Shown here: positions 24,108 through 31,130 of the stretch, one piece after another
How the letters are laid out: each line of letters starts with the position of its first letter
Numbering within the stretch: the stretch's first letter is position 1
Assembly: GCA_026418695.1 (NCBI GenBank)
Contig: JAOAAU010000047.1
Location: 1-33,728, forward strand
Direction of reading: 5' to 3'
DNA from: Clostridia bacterium
Lineage (GTDB): Bacteria > Bacillota > Clostridia > Acetivibrionales > JAFADI01
DNA length: 33,728 nt
The notes under the pieces: generated by a model
The model's database searches: none
The model's input: the letters and a program-made list of their open reading frames with translations, nothing else
Told to the model about the DNA's origin: nothing
Program-made: the position numbers and the translations under genes

Positions 24108-24944
24108 CTATTTCAGGTCGTCCGGACTCTTAACTTTTGAGTCTTCACGGACAATGAGCTGAGCGCCGGAATAATAGTATGGATCAGTAAAGTCAACAAC
24201 CTCAAGCCTCTTCGTGGTTACTGCCATACTGCCGAATATTCCGTCATAGCGGCCGCTTCTCAAACCTTCCAGAATTCCACTCCAGTCGGTGGTTACAGGC
24301 TCATATTGAACGCCTAATCTCTTGGCAACTCCTTTTCCGATTTCAACGTCGAATCCAACCAATGCATCATTGGCGGTAAAGTAATTGAATGGGGGATAGC
24401 CTCCGCTCATTGCGAAGCGGATCTTTCCGGCTTTCTTTACCCGTTCCAGGCTGCTGTCCTTGGCGGGCACATCCTTGGAAACGGTTTTCTGATAATCAAC
24501 ACCTTCAAGAATATTTCTTCCGAAATATCTTTCACTGATGGTTTTATAAGTTCCATCCGAAATCATATTTTCCAATGCACTGTTAATAGCTTGACGCAGT
24601 GCGTCATCTTCCTGTCTTACAGCTACGGCAATGGTCTCCTTGTAGATGAAATCTCCGGCAAGCCTGAGCCCTTTAAAGTTCCCCTGCTTGATCCCGTAGA
24701 GACCCACCAGCCGATCGGTGATAACACCGTCAATTCTTTTATTTACCAATTCCTGCAGAGTCAGGTTGTCATCCTTGTAAAGCATAACTTCCTTGACTTT
24801 GCTATACTCTTTTGCTTTTTCTTCAAAGGTGGTTCCTGTGACGACTCCGACTCTAAAGCCGTTGCTTTGGCAGGCTGAGAATGTTGAAACCATGCATATC
24901 CCAACCAAAAGAGTGCACAATACCTTGAAAAATCTGCTTTTCAT
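24108..24944 (-). CDS. Circularly permuted amino-acid ABC transporter substrate-binding lipoprotein
   Basis: A 278-aa lipoprotein (Cys25, FSAC) of the SBP_bac_3 family with its lobes in swapped order. Residues about 30-145 match the usual C-terminal lobe: FRVGVVTGTTFEEKAKEY, then LVNKRIDGVITDRL, then SDGTYKTISERYFG. After a linker (about 146-165), residues about 166-278 match the usual N-terminal lobe: VKKAGKIRFAMSGGYPPFNY, LVGFDVEIGKGVAKRLGV, then SMAVTTKR and VDFTDPYYYSG. The protein stops at SPDDLK, exactly where a normal protein goes on to GKKVGV. Ligand residues such as Arg246 and Asp77 are retained, so it should still bind, probably lysine. Confidence 0.9.
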   Translation of the reverse strand: MKSRFFKVLCTLLVGICMVSTFSACQSNGFRVGVVTGTTFEEKAKEYSKVKEVMLYKDDNLTLQELVNKRIDGVITDRLVGLYGIKQGNFKGLRLAGDFIYKETIAVAVRQEDDALRQAINSALENMISDGTYKTISERYFGRNILEGVDYQKTVSKDVPAKDSSLERVKKAGKIRFAMSGGYPPFNYFTANDALVGFDVEIGKGVAKRLGVQYEPVTTDWSGILEGLRSGRYDGIFGSMAVTTKRLEVVDFTDPYYYSGAQLIVREDSKVKSPDDLK

Positions 24945-24969
24945 AACTTATAACCTCACTTTGCTTTTT

Positions 24970-25845
24970 TTATGCCCATATCTCCAGGGAGTGATCTGTC
25001 TTTTTTACATATTTCAGATATCTCTTGTTGAAGGTGTTGCTTTCTTTTTCAACATAATCCATGAGGATTCTCTTCAAATCCAGGACATCATTCATCTCAA
25101 AATATCCGCTTTTTCCCTTGATAAACCGAACGGCACGCAGTGCGCCCAGGGCAAAGGCTCTTCTTGAGAAGGACTCATGAGAGATCTCGATTTTGTCATC
25201 TTCTCCGATGATCATGACTTCATGCTTGCCGACAACACCTCCGGCACGGACAGCGGTAATAGGAATCTCTGAACCTGTATTCTCGCTGCCGGATGCTTTT
25301 AATCCTTTTTCTATTTCAGCTGCAATTTTAATGGCGGTACCGGACGGGGCATCCTTTTTATGTTTGTGATGAACCTCAGTAATCTGAAAATCGTAGTTGT
25401 TCAGTATATTGGAAGCGAGATTTGTTAACAGCATAAGTACATTCACACCCAAAGTAATGTTGGGTGCGTAAACGATCCCGTTATGATACTGCCGGGTAAG
25501 TACAAATAATTTTTTCAGTGCAAATTTTGAAAAACCGGTTGTTCCGATGACAATATTAACCCTCATTTTTGAGAAGATTTTGGCGTTGTATAAAGCTGCT
25601 GACGGAGTAGAGAAGTCTACTACGATATCGGGTTTGGTTTTAAAGATAATCTCCTCCAGGTTATCTGAACTCTCAACGGATATACCGGTATGACCTGTTC
25701 CTAGAATCTCTCCAAGATCTTTCCCTTGTTTATCACTGGTTGCGCCGCAAATGGCGGCAACGAGTTTTAAGTCCTCCTGCTCCATAATCGCTTTGGCAAT
25801 TTCCTTGCCTGTTTTTCCAAGACCTGATATACAAACTCTAATCAT
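24970..25845 (-). CDS. dapB: DapB-like dihydrodipicolinate reductase family protein
   Basis: A 291-aa protein of the 4-hydroxy-tetrahydrodipicolinate reductase family, a step of lysine and diaminopimelate synthesis using NAD(P)H. It has the nucleotide loop GLGKTGKEI, VDFSTP, IGTTG and the catalytic signature EVHHKHKKDAPSGTA. The C-terminus is longer than usual by about 25 residues (VEKESNTFNKRYLKY onward). ATG 25845 has AGGAG 8 nt upstream; the longer frame would read through the leader terminator. It is the first gene behind the c-di-AMP riboswitch, 25 bp ahead of the transporter. It may boost lysine supply for ablA, or be a paralogue with another substrate. Confidence 0.85.
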   Translation of the reverse strand: MIRVCISGLGKTGKEIAKAIMEQEDLKLVAAICGATSDKQGKDLGEILGTGHTGISVESSDNLEEIIFKTKPDIVVDFSTPSAALYNAKIFSKMRVNIVIGTTGFSKFALKKLFVLTRQYHNGIVYAPNITLGVNVLMLLTNLASNILNNYDFQITEVHHKHKKDAPSGTAIKIAAEIEKGLKASGSENTGSEIPITAVRAGGVVGKHEVMIIGEDDKIEISHESFSRRAFALGALRAVRFIKGKSGYFEMNDVLDLKRILMDYVEKESNTFNKRYLKYVKKTDHSLEIWA

Positions 25846-25864
25846 AGAAATCACTCCTGTTTTT

Positions 25865-25900
25865 TGAGAATAAAAAAGCTGCAGAGAAGTATCTGCAGCT
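25865..25900 (-). terminator. Leader terminator (riboswitch expression platform)
   Basis: On the minus strand AGCTGCAGA-TACTTC-TCTGCAGCT (25877-25900) is a perfect 9-bp stem followed by TTTTTTATT. It lies between the aptamer and dapB, 20-30 nt before the dapB ribosome binding site. This is the expected off-switch of a transcription-terminating riboswitch. Confidence 0.88.
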
Positions 25901-25961
25901 GCTTTTGGGTACACCCAACAAAGGGTGGATCTAATCAAGCATTTTGATCACCTTCTCCTCC

Positions 25962-26154
25962 AACGCTTACGAGATTAGCTGACGGATTCGGATCGAAAGA
26001 GTTAACCCTACCATTCTGGAAGTGAGAGGTGAGAGGTGGGAGGTGAGAGATATATCAAAACAATGATAACATCTCGCTTCGCACTATACACTTCGCACAT
26101 CCGGAACGGATTCACCCCAATAAATTGGTTCTCCCGTTCTTGCGATTAAGCGTT
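25962..26154 (-). ncRNA. c-di-AMP riboswitch aptamer (ydaO/yuaA type)
   Basis: The minus-strand leader of dapB carries the conserved blocks of the ydaO/yuaA class in order: CGCTTAATC at the 5' side, AACGGGAGAACCAATTT (26122-26138), GGGGTGAATCCG (26107-26118), GGGTTAACTC (25999-26008), and CCGAATCCGTCAGCTAA followed by TCTCGTAAGCGTT (25962-25991). The closing stem P1 pairs AACGC (26150-26154) with GCGTT (25962-25966). In this class high c-di-AMP normally favours termination, so the operon should be on when c-di-AMP falls, as in hyperosmotic stress. A variable arm is enlarged by repeats. This identification rests on recalled consensus, not on a covariance search. Confidence 0.93.
26022..26049. 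repeat. Four tandem heptamers inside the riboswitch arm
   Basis: GTGAGAG repeated four times on the plus strand (third unit GTGGGAG). A second pair of repeats, CTTCGCAC, lies at 26077-26084 and 26091-26098. All fall in the loop of an aptamer side arm whose base stem pairs 26011-26019 with 26101-26109. Confidence 0.85.
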
Positions 26155-26176
26155 AATTATTTAGTTTTATAATCAT

Positions 26177-26200
26177 CGATAGGGTTCGTGAACCTTATCG
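26177..26200. promoter_or_regulatory. Near-perfect 24-bp palindrome between divergent units
   Basis: Half-site CGATAGGGTTCG meets its mirror with only one unmatched pair. On the minus strand a TATAAA (26166-26171) follows it, placing transcription start near the aptamer 5' end; on the plus strand a TATAAT (26212-26217) follows it before the small ORF at 26245. It therefore overlaps both probable -35 regions and looks like a shared operator. It is not a terminator: the six A/T run is on the wrong side. Confidence 0.5.
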
Positions 26201-26244
26201 AAAAAATATCATATAATAAGATTATTTCAATACTGGAGGTTTAT

Positions 26245-26349
26245 ATGTCCGTTCAATCCAGAACATCTCTATGCTCTTTCCATAGTGTAACCATTGGTGA
26301 AGCATTTATATTTATTATTGCTTTTATCATATTATTCTACTGCTTGTAA
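26245..26349 (+). CDS. Candidate 34-aa membrane peptide
   Basis: An ATG with a perfect GGAGGT 4 nt upstream opens a 34-aa frame: a polar N-terminus (MSVQSRTSLCSFHSV) then a hydrophobic span (AFIFIIAFIILFYCL) to the stop. A TATAAT box lies 27-32 bp upstream of the ATG. The strong site and clean TM segment suggest a genuine small protein, divergent from the c-di-AMP operon. I do not recognise a family. Confidence 0.5.
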   Translation: MSVQSRTSLCSFHSVTIGEAFIFIIAFIILFYCL

Positions 26350-26364
26350 GTTGCATAAATTTCA

Positions 26365-26985
26365 TTATCGGCTGTATTTTTTAAATAAATCGTCCAGGGC
26401 TTCTCTTAAAAGGAAAGCCTCTGTTTTTTCTGTTTCCTTGGACAGCTCTGCCAGGCGGTCTACCTGCGTTTTGGTAAAATAGCTGGATTTCAATACCATG
26501 CTTTCGGCTTCCGAAAGGCATACCTTGTTTTTGCCGAGCTTTTTTGCCCGGAACATGGCGCTGTCCGCGACTCTAAAAAGTTCAATGGCATTTTTAGAAT
26601 CCCTTGGGTAGCATGCGATTCCACAACTGAAGGTAATATATACATTTTCGGATTTGCTTTTATCACTTAGCGTAAAAGTATTGTCTGAAAGGTAACGGCG
26701 GATTTCTTCCATTTCCATAAAACTTCTTTCAGCGCCCTTCTTCACAAGCAGCAGGTTGATCTCGTCCCCATGCCGGGTAATGAGGTCCAGAGTACCCAGG
26801 TTTTGATTGAATATGGACAGAAGCTTTTTTATTACTTCATCACCAATGGGATAGCCATAGATTTTATTGATGTTTTCAAAATTGTCAATATCCGCTACGG
26901 CAATGCTAAAAGGGCCATCCCCGTGAGCAATTAATTCTTCAACCTTTGCAATGAATTTTTCTTTAGTTACAAGATTGGTTTCCAT
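26365..26985 (-). CDS. Degenerate GGDEF domain with a ribbon-helix-helix-like C-terminus
   Basis: A 206-aa cytosolic protein. Residues about 5-165 form a GGDEF-type domain: FSIAVADIDNFENINKIYG, then YPIGDEVIKKLL, and a later FSCGIACYPRD with ADSAMFRAKKLGKN. The signature itself is RHGDEI (71-76) in place of RxGGDEF, one residue short, so diguanylate cyclase activity is doubtful though acidic residues remain. Residues 168-206 (YFTKTQVDRLAELSKE, then EAFLLREALDDLFKKY) look like a CopG/ribbon-helix-helix DNA-binding unit. ATG 26985 has GGAGGT 7 nt upstream. It lies upstream of the c-di-AMP operon on the same strand. Confidence 0.8.
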   Translation of the reverse strand: METNLVTKEKFIAKVEELIAHGDGPFSIAVADIDNFENINKIYGYPIGDEVIKKLLSIFNQNLGTLDLITRHGDEINLLLVKKGAERSFMEMEEIRRYLSDNTFTLSDKSKSENVYITFSCGIACYPRDSKNAIELFRVADSAMFRAKKLGKNKVCLSEAESMVLKSSYFTKTQVDRLAELSKETEKTEAFLLREALDDLFKKYSR

Positions 26986-27179
26986 ATATAAGACCTCCAA
27001 TGTATAACATTATATCAAATTTATATATATATGTCAACGCAATATATGAAAGCAATATAAATATATAAATATATCATTTTACTTCGAGATTCGACAAATT
27101 TTAAGATTTGCGTCCATAAAAATGTTTCTTATGGGAAAAATAAATTCAACAAAATTAGAAAACAAGGGGAGCTTATAGG

Positions 27180-27899
27180 ATGCAAACAATCCTGATTTCT
27201 GTATTGAGAGCGGTATTTGCCTATTTATTGCTTTTAATCGTGGCACGGCTTATGGGAAGAAAAGGTCTCTCCCAAATGACTTTCTTTGATTTTGCAGTGA
27301 TCATCACTTTGGGATCAGTCACCGCAAATCTTGCCATGGGTCCGGAAAATACTCCGACGACTGCTACTACAGTCCTTATAACTCTTGGTACTCTCGCTAT
27401 TCTTACGGGTTACTTGCATATAAAGAGTGTTTGGATCAGAAAGCTGACAAATAGTGAGCCTGTAACAGCCATAGAAAATGGTAGAATTATTGATAAGAAT
27501 TTAAAGAAAGTTCGTTTTACAATGAATGAATTAACTACCCTTTTAAGAGAAAAGAATGTATTTAACTTAGCAGATGTGGAATTTGCAATCATCGAAAATG
27601 ACGGCCAGCTGTCGGTTCTACCCAAATCACAGAAGGCGCCGTTAACACCGTCTGATCTGAATATATCCACAAGTTATAAAGGCTTAAGCAAAGACTTGAT
27701 TATGGATGGAAGGGTACTGAAAGAGAATCTGCAATCAGTTAAGCTCGATGAGAAATGGCTGAATACCCAATTGTCCAATCAGGGAATTACTGACGTGGGA
27801 AAGGTTTTTTACGCTGGTCTTGATTCGGCCGGAACCCTGTATGTATCCGTTAAACAGCCGGATACTCCGGAATATCACGGACAATATGGGATTGAATAG
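27180..27899 (+). CDS. DUF421 (YetF-like) membrane protein, second copy
   Basis: A 239-aa DUF421 protein with about three N-terminal spans (VLRAVFAYLLLLIVARLMGRKG, SQMTFFDFAVIITLGSVTANL) and the soluble domain with TAIENGRIIDKNLKK, VADVEFAI-like LADVEFAIIENDGQLSVLP and VFYAGLDSAGTLYV. It is only distantly alike the copy at 15670 and lacks a DUF4363 neighbour. AAGGGGAG lies about 7 nt upstream of the ATG. The AT-rich 195-bp gap before it (26986-27179) shows only TATATA-rich runs. Confidence 0.92.
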   Translation: MQTILISVLRAVFAYLLLLIVARLMGRKGLSQMTFFDFAVIITLGSVTANLAMGPENTPTTATTVLITLGTLAILTGYLHIKSVWIRKLTNSEPVTAIENGRIIDKNLKKVRFTMNELTTLLREKNVFNLADVEFAIIENDGQLSVLPKSQKAPLTPSDLNISTSYKGLSKDLIMDGRVLKENLQSVKLDEKWLNTQLSNQGITDVGKVFYAGLDSAGTLYVSVKQPDTPEYHGQYGIE

Positions 27900-27957
27900 G
27901 TTATGCAGAGTATTGAAGGAAGTACATACTTTCCGAATAGCTGCGAACCAAACTCAT

Positions 27958-28773
27958 TTAAAAAGCCATCGCAAATATTCGTATACCTGCGAGAGCTAAA
28001 GCAATAGCCAGACTCCTGATGATCCAGACACCATGAAAACGGTTTGAAAGCCGTGCTCCCAGTGGGGCACCTAATAACACACCTATGGATAAGGCGGCGG
28101 TTTGAATTACACCGGTTGACAGGAGGCCTGAGAACAAATGAATCAGAGTTCCTGAGAACGACATTGCGGCAAGGACAAAGTGGGATGTTGCTGTGGCAAT
28201 ATGTACAGGAAAGTTTAGTGTATGTACAAGGACCGGAACATGAATGATGCCGCCGCCGATCCCAAGCAAGCTTGAGATATACCCGACAAGAATACTTACA
28301 AGAACACCGACAACAGGGTTATAGGAATAAATATGTGTAATGCCGTCAATATCAATGATTGACCTTGTTATATGATTGGGAGGGATTTCTCCTTCAAAAT
28401 CTGCATTGTCCTTGGGTTTTAACATCAAAAATAAAGATGCTGCGACTAACAATACCCCAAATACGCCATCAAAAACATTCCTGGAGATCACTGAAGTGGT
28501 AAGTGCTCCAAGAATTGAACCGGGAATGGTTGCAGCAGCAAAAACAATTCCGGATTTGTAGTCAATTCTTTTCATTCTGGAATAAGAAAACGAACCTGAT
28601 AAAGCATTGAAGAATACTACAGCCAATGAAATACTTGTGATGGTTTCGGGACTTTTATCAGGATAGAGGAGTAAGAGAACGGGTACTAATATAAACCCTC
28701 CGCCAGCGCCAATAAGTGTTCCGAAGGTTCCAACCAAAAATCCTAGGGGTAAAAGCCAGAAGAATTGATTCAT
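27958..28773 (-). CDS. TauE/SafE-family sulfite/organosulfur exporter-type permease
   Basis: A 271-aa membrane protein with about eight spans, of the TauE/SafE family. It opens with LPLGFLVGTFGTLIGAGGGFILVPVLLLLYP and repeats the family motif as YISSLLGIGGGIIHVPVLVH. Members export sulfite, sulfoacetate or similar anions. It lies 27 bp after the yeiH-like gene and is probably co-transcribed; its own ribosome binding site is weak. The neighbourhood of sulfonate-type ABC genes supports a sulfur role. Confidence 0.9.
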   Translation of the reverse strand: MNQFFWLLPLGFLVGTFGTLIGAGGGFILVPVLLLLYPDKSPETITSISLAVVFFNALSGSFSYSRMKRIDYKSGIVFAAATIPGSILGALTTSVISRNVFDGVFGVLLVAASLFLMLKPKDNADFEGEIPPNHITRSIIDIDGITHIYSYNPVVGVLVSILVGYISSLLGIGGGIIHVPVLVHTLNFPVHIATATSHFVLAAMSFSGTLIHLFSGLLSTGVIQTAALSIGVLLGAPLGARLSNRFHGVWIIRSLAIALALAGIRIFAMAF

Positions 28774-28800
28774 AAATAGATGCTCAAGACCTTTCTATTC

Positions 28801-29808
28801 TTATATTTGTCCGGTAACAATCTGCACAACGATGCTGACAACGGCAACCGTAACCCATACCAATAGTCCTAGAAGCATTGGCTTTAAACCTGTCTTCATC
28901 ATCTTTTTAAAATCCGCACTTAAGCCCACTGCAGACAAGGCCATCACAATAAGGAACTTTCCTGCCAGGGATAGATTTGTGAGGACATCGCCTCTAATCA
29001 AACCCAAAGTATTCAACAAAGAAGTAAAAAGGAAGCCAAGGATGAACCAGGGGAGAATACGCATAAAACTGTAGTTAACTGAGGTTGCACTGCTTATGGA
29101 TCTTTTCTTTTGGAGCGCCATCGCAATTGCATAAATGATGGAGATAGGGATAATCATGGTTGTTCTGGTAAGTTTGACAATGGTGGCATAATTGCCGGCA
29201 GCGCTGCTGAAGGCATAACCGGCGGCTACTACCGATGACGTATCATTGACAGCCGTTCCAGCCCACAGACCGAAAGCATCATCGGAAAACCCCAGGATAT
29301 GACCCAGCGGCGGGAAGATCAATACAGCGATGATATTGAAGAAAAAGATGGTGGATATTGAATAAGCTACGTCAGACTCTTCCGCTTCAAGGATCGGTGA
29401 TACTGCTGCAATGGCAGAACCGCCGCATATTGCTGTACCTACACCGATGAGACTTGTTAGCTTAAAGGGGGTTTTTAAAAGCCTGCCTAAGCTGTATGCG
29501 GATATAAAGGCAAAACACAGGGTAAGAAGCATGACATAAAGTGAATCAAGTCCGGTTTTCCATATCTGGGCCAGACTTAGTCCACTGCCGAGAACAATAA
29601 TGGCCCATTGCAATATCTTCTTTGATGTAAAGCGAACCCCTTCGCTAGCCCATTGCGGACTTCCGAGAAAACTGCTCACTAAAATTCCCAGTAGAATGCC
29701 GAATACCGGCCCCCCGATGACTGGAAACTGATTGCCAAACCAGGATGCCGCTAAAGCAAGGACAAAGGATATGGATATACCTGGAATGTTCTTCTTAAGC
29801 CAATTCAT
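28801..29808 (-). CDS. YeiH-family putative sulfate/sulfite exporter
   Basis: A 335-aa membrane protein with about ten spans, of the UPF0324/YeiH family. Typical segments are PVIGGPVFGILLGILV, LQWAIIVLGSGLSL, GVGTAICGGSAIAAVSPIL, FGLWAGTAVNDTSSVVAAGY and MALSAVGLSADFKKM. The family is annotated as putative sulfate exporters and is often paired with a divergent LysR regulator, exactly as here. GAGGGAG lies 5 nt upstream of the ATG. Confidence 0.93.
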   Translation of the reverse strand: MNWLKKNIPGISISFVLALAASWFGNQFPVIGGPVFGILLGILVSSFLGSPQWASEGVRFTSKKILQWAIIVLGSGLSLAQIWKTGLDSLYVMLLTLCFAFISAYSLGRLLKTPFKLTSLIGVGTAICGGSAIAAVSPILEAEESDVAYSISTIFFFNIIAVLIFPPLGHILGFSDDAFGLWAGTAVNDTSSVVAAGYAFSSAAGNYATIVKLTRTTMIIPISIIYAIAMALQKKRSISSATSVNYSFMRILPWFILGFLFTSLLNTLGLIRGDVLTNLSLAGKFLIVMALSAVGLSADFKKMMKTGLKPMLLGLLVWVTVAVVSIVVQIVTGQI

Positions 29809-29845
29809 AATGCTCCCTCGTTGTAGGACGGATTAATCTAGGAAT

Positions 29846-29874
29846 ATTTTAGTATGATTCAATTATAAATTCAA
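29846..29874 (-). promoter_or_regulatory. Promoter of the yeiH-tauE unit
   Basis: On the minus strand TTGAAT (29869-29874), a 17-bp spacer and TAAAAT (29846-29851). It lies in the AT-rich gap shared with the divergent LysR gene, where LysR sites are expected, though I could not pick a clear one. Confidence 0.6.
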
Positions 29875-29979
29875 ATTATGATTTGTTATCAAAGTATAAG
29901 AAAAATTTATAGATTACTTTTCTTTATAATTCCGGTGTAATAAAATAGAAGCATACTGCATACCAAGAGGAATACAAAT

Positions 29980-30867
29980 ATGATGGACTCAAAGCTTATC
30001 ACGTTTATACAAGTGGCACAGTTAAAAAGCTACACAAAGGCGGCGGAAATGCTCAACCTGACACAACCGGCAGTAACGCAGCACATAAGGCATTTGGAGG
30101 AAAACTACAAGGTCAAATTGATCAAAAGAATTGGAAGGCACATTGCCCTGACCGAAGAGGGAGAACTTCTCCTTCAGTATGCCAAAGAATTTGATTCGAA
30201 AGCCGTGGCAGTGGAAAGAAAGCTAAGAAATAAATCCGCACTGGTCAAACGGTATAATATCGGGGCAACCTTGACCATTGGAGAGTATGTGCTTCCTCAG
30301 CTGCTGGGCAAGCATAAAAGGTTTAACAGCCATATTGATATCATACTTCAAGTAAGTAATCTGGAGGCGATTGTTAAAAAACTGATCAGCGGCGAGATTG
30401 ATTTGGGCATTGTTGAGGGACCCTTTGATACAAGCAAGTTCTTTTACGAAAAATTGAAAGATGATGAACTGGTCCTTGTGACTTCTCCGCTAAACAGTTT
30501 TGTGAAGCGTTCAAAAGTGAAAATGACGGATGTTATTGGCAGTGGCAAACTTATTCATAGAGAGAAAGGCTCGGGAACCAGGCTTGTTTTTGAAAACAAA
30601 CTGCTCGAACTGGGCTATAGTCTCTCGGATGTACAGGTATATATGGAAGTCGGCAGCATCGGCGCTATTAAGTCTCTTGTTGAAGCAAACCTTGGATATA
30701 CCATAATTTCTAAAGAGGCGGTAAAACGTGAAATAGACGCAGGATCGCTGGTTATGATACCGATTGAGGGTGTTCGTATCATGAGAGAGTTTAATTTTAT
30801 TTATTTGGACCATAGCCCGAAAGATTTTTTATCAGGGTTTATGAATTTTCTTATAAAGAGTATGTAA
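29980..30867 (+). CDS. LysR-family transcriptional regulator
   Basis: A 295-aa LysR protein. The N-terminal helix-turn-helix reads LITFIQVAQLKSYTKAAEMLNLTQPAVTQHIRHLEENY, followed by the linker helix and an effector domain (YNIGATLTIGEYVLPQLLG onward, with SGEIDLGIVEGPF). It resembles CysL/YeiE-type regulators of sulfur genes. It is divergent from yeiH-tauE and precedes the SsuB-like operon by about 260 bp, so either or both may be targets. GAGG lies 9 nt upstream of ATG 29980; ATG 29983 is equally possible. Confidence 0.93.
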   Translation: MMDSKLITFIQVAQLKSYTKAAEMLNLTQPAVTQHIRHLEENYKVKLIKRIGRHIALTEEGELLLQYAKEFDSKAVAVERKLRNKSALVKRYNIGATLTIGEYVLPQLLGKHKRFNSHIDIILQVSNLEAIVKKLISGEIDLGIVEGPFDTSKFFYEKLKDDELVLVTSPLNSFVKRSKVKMTDVIGSGKLIHREKGSGTRLVFENKLLELGYSLSDVQVYMEVGSIGAIKSLVEANLGYTIISKEAVKREIDAGSLVMIPIEGVRIMREFNFIYLDHSPKDFLSGFMNFLIKSM

Positions 30868-30936
30868 GTCAAAGTGGTGCAACAGAACTGTCCCTGTGCG
30901 CCTCTCCGCTTAGGTGAAAAAAGTAGAATAGATATA

Positions 30937-30965
30937 TTGACAAAAATTACTTATCCCTTTAAAAT
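30937..30965 (+). promoter_or_regulatory. Promoter of the SsuBC-ThiS-HesA operon
   Basis: Perfect TTGACA (30937-30942), a 17-bp spacer and TAAAAT (30960-30965), about 165 bp before the first start codon, leaving a long leader. Confidence 0.75.
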
Positions 30966-31024
30966 GAATATAACCAACAAAATCGATAGGAATACTATAA
31001 AAAGTTTTCGAACTCTCATTTCAT

Positions 31025-31056
31025 ACTCTTAAGGAGATGGGAGTATTATTAAGAGT
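31025..31056 (+). other. Leader hairpin upstream of the ABC operon
   Basis: Arms ACTCTTAA (31025-31032) and TTAAGAGT (31049-31056) in the leader RNA. No U-run follows. It does not match a riboswitch class I recognise. Confidence 0.4.
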
Positions 31057-31130
31057 CAAATCCGAGTATAACGATAAGAATAATAATAAATGAAATATGA
31101 ACAATGAAAGTTCTTCAGGGGGGGACCAGT

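Noticed and set aside
25905..25935. Possible T-box element (AAGGGTGGATC-like string) in the dapB leader
   Set aside because: The string is on the plus strand, opposite to the operon, and lacks the ACCGCG core; the minus-strand blocks fit the c-di-AMP class instead.
26022..26098. CRISPR-like repeat array
   Set aside because: Units are 7-8 bp, tandem without spacers, and lie inside an aptamer arm; no cas genes are present.
25962..26154. Lysine riboswitch (L box) as the identity of the leader
   Set aside because: Lysine genes made this tempting, but the conserved strings are those of ydaO/yuaA RNAs and no L-box core was seen.
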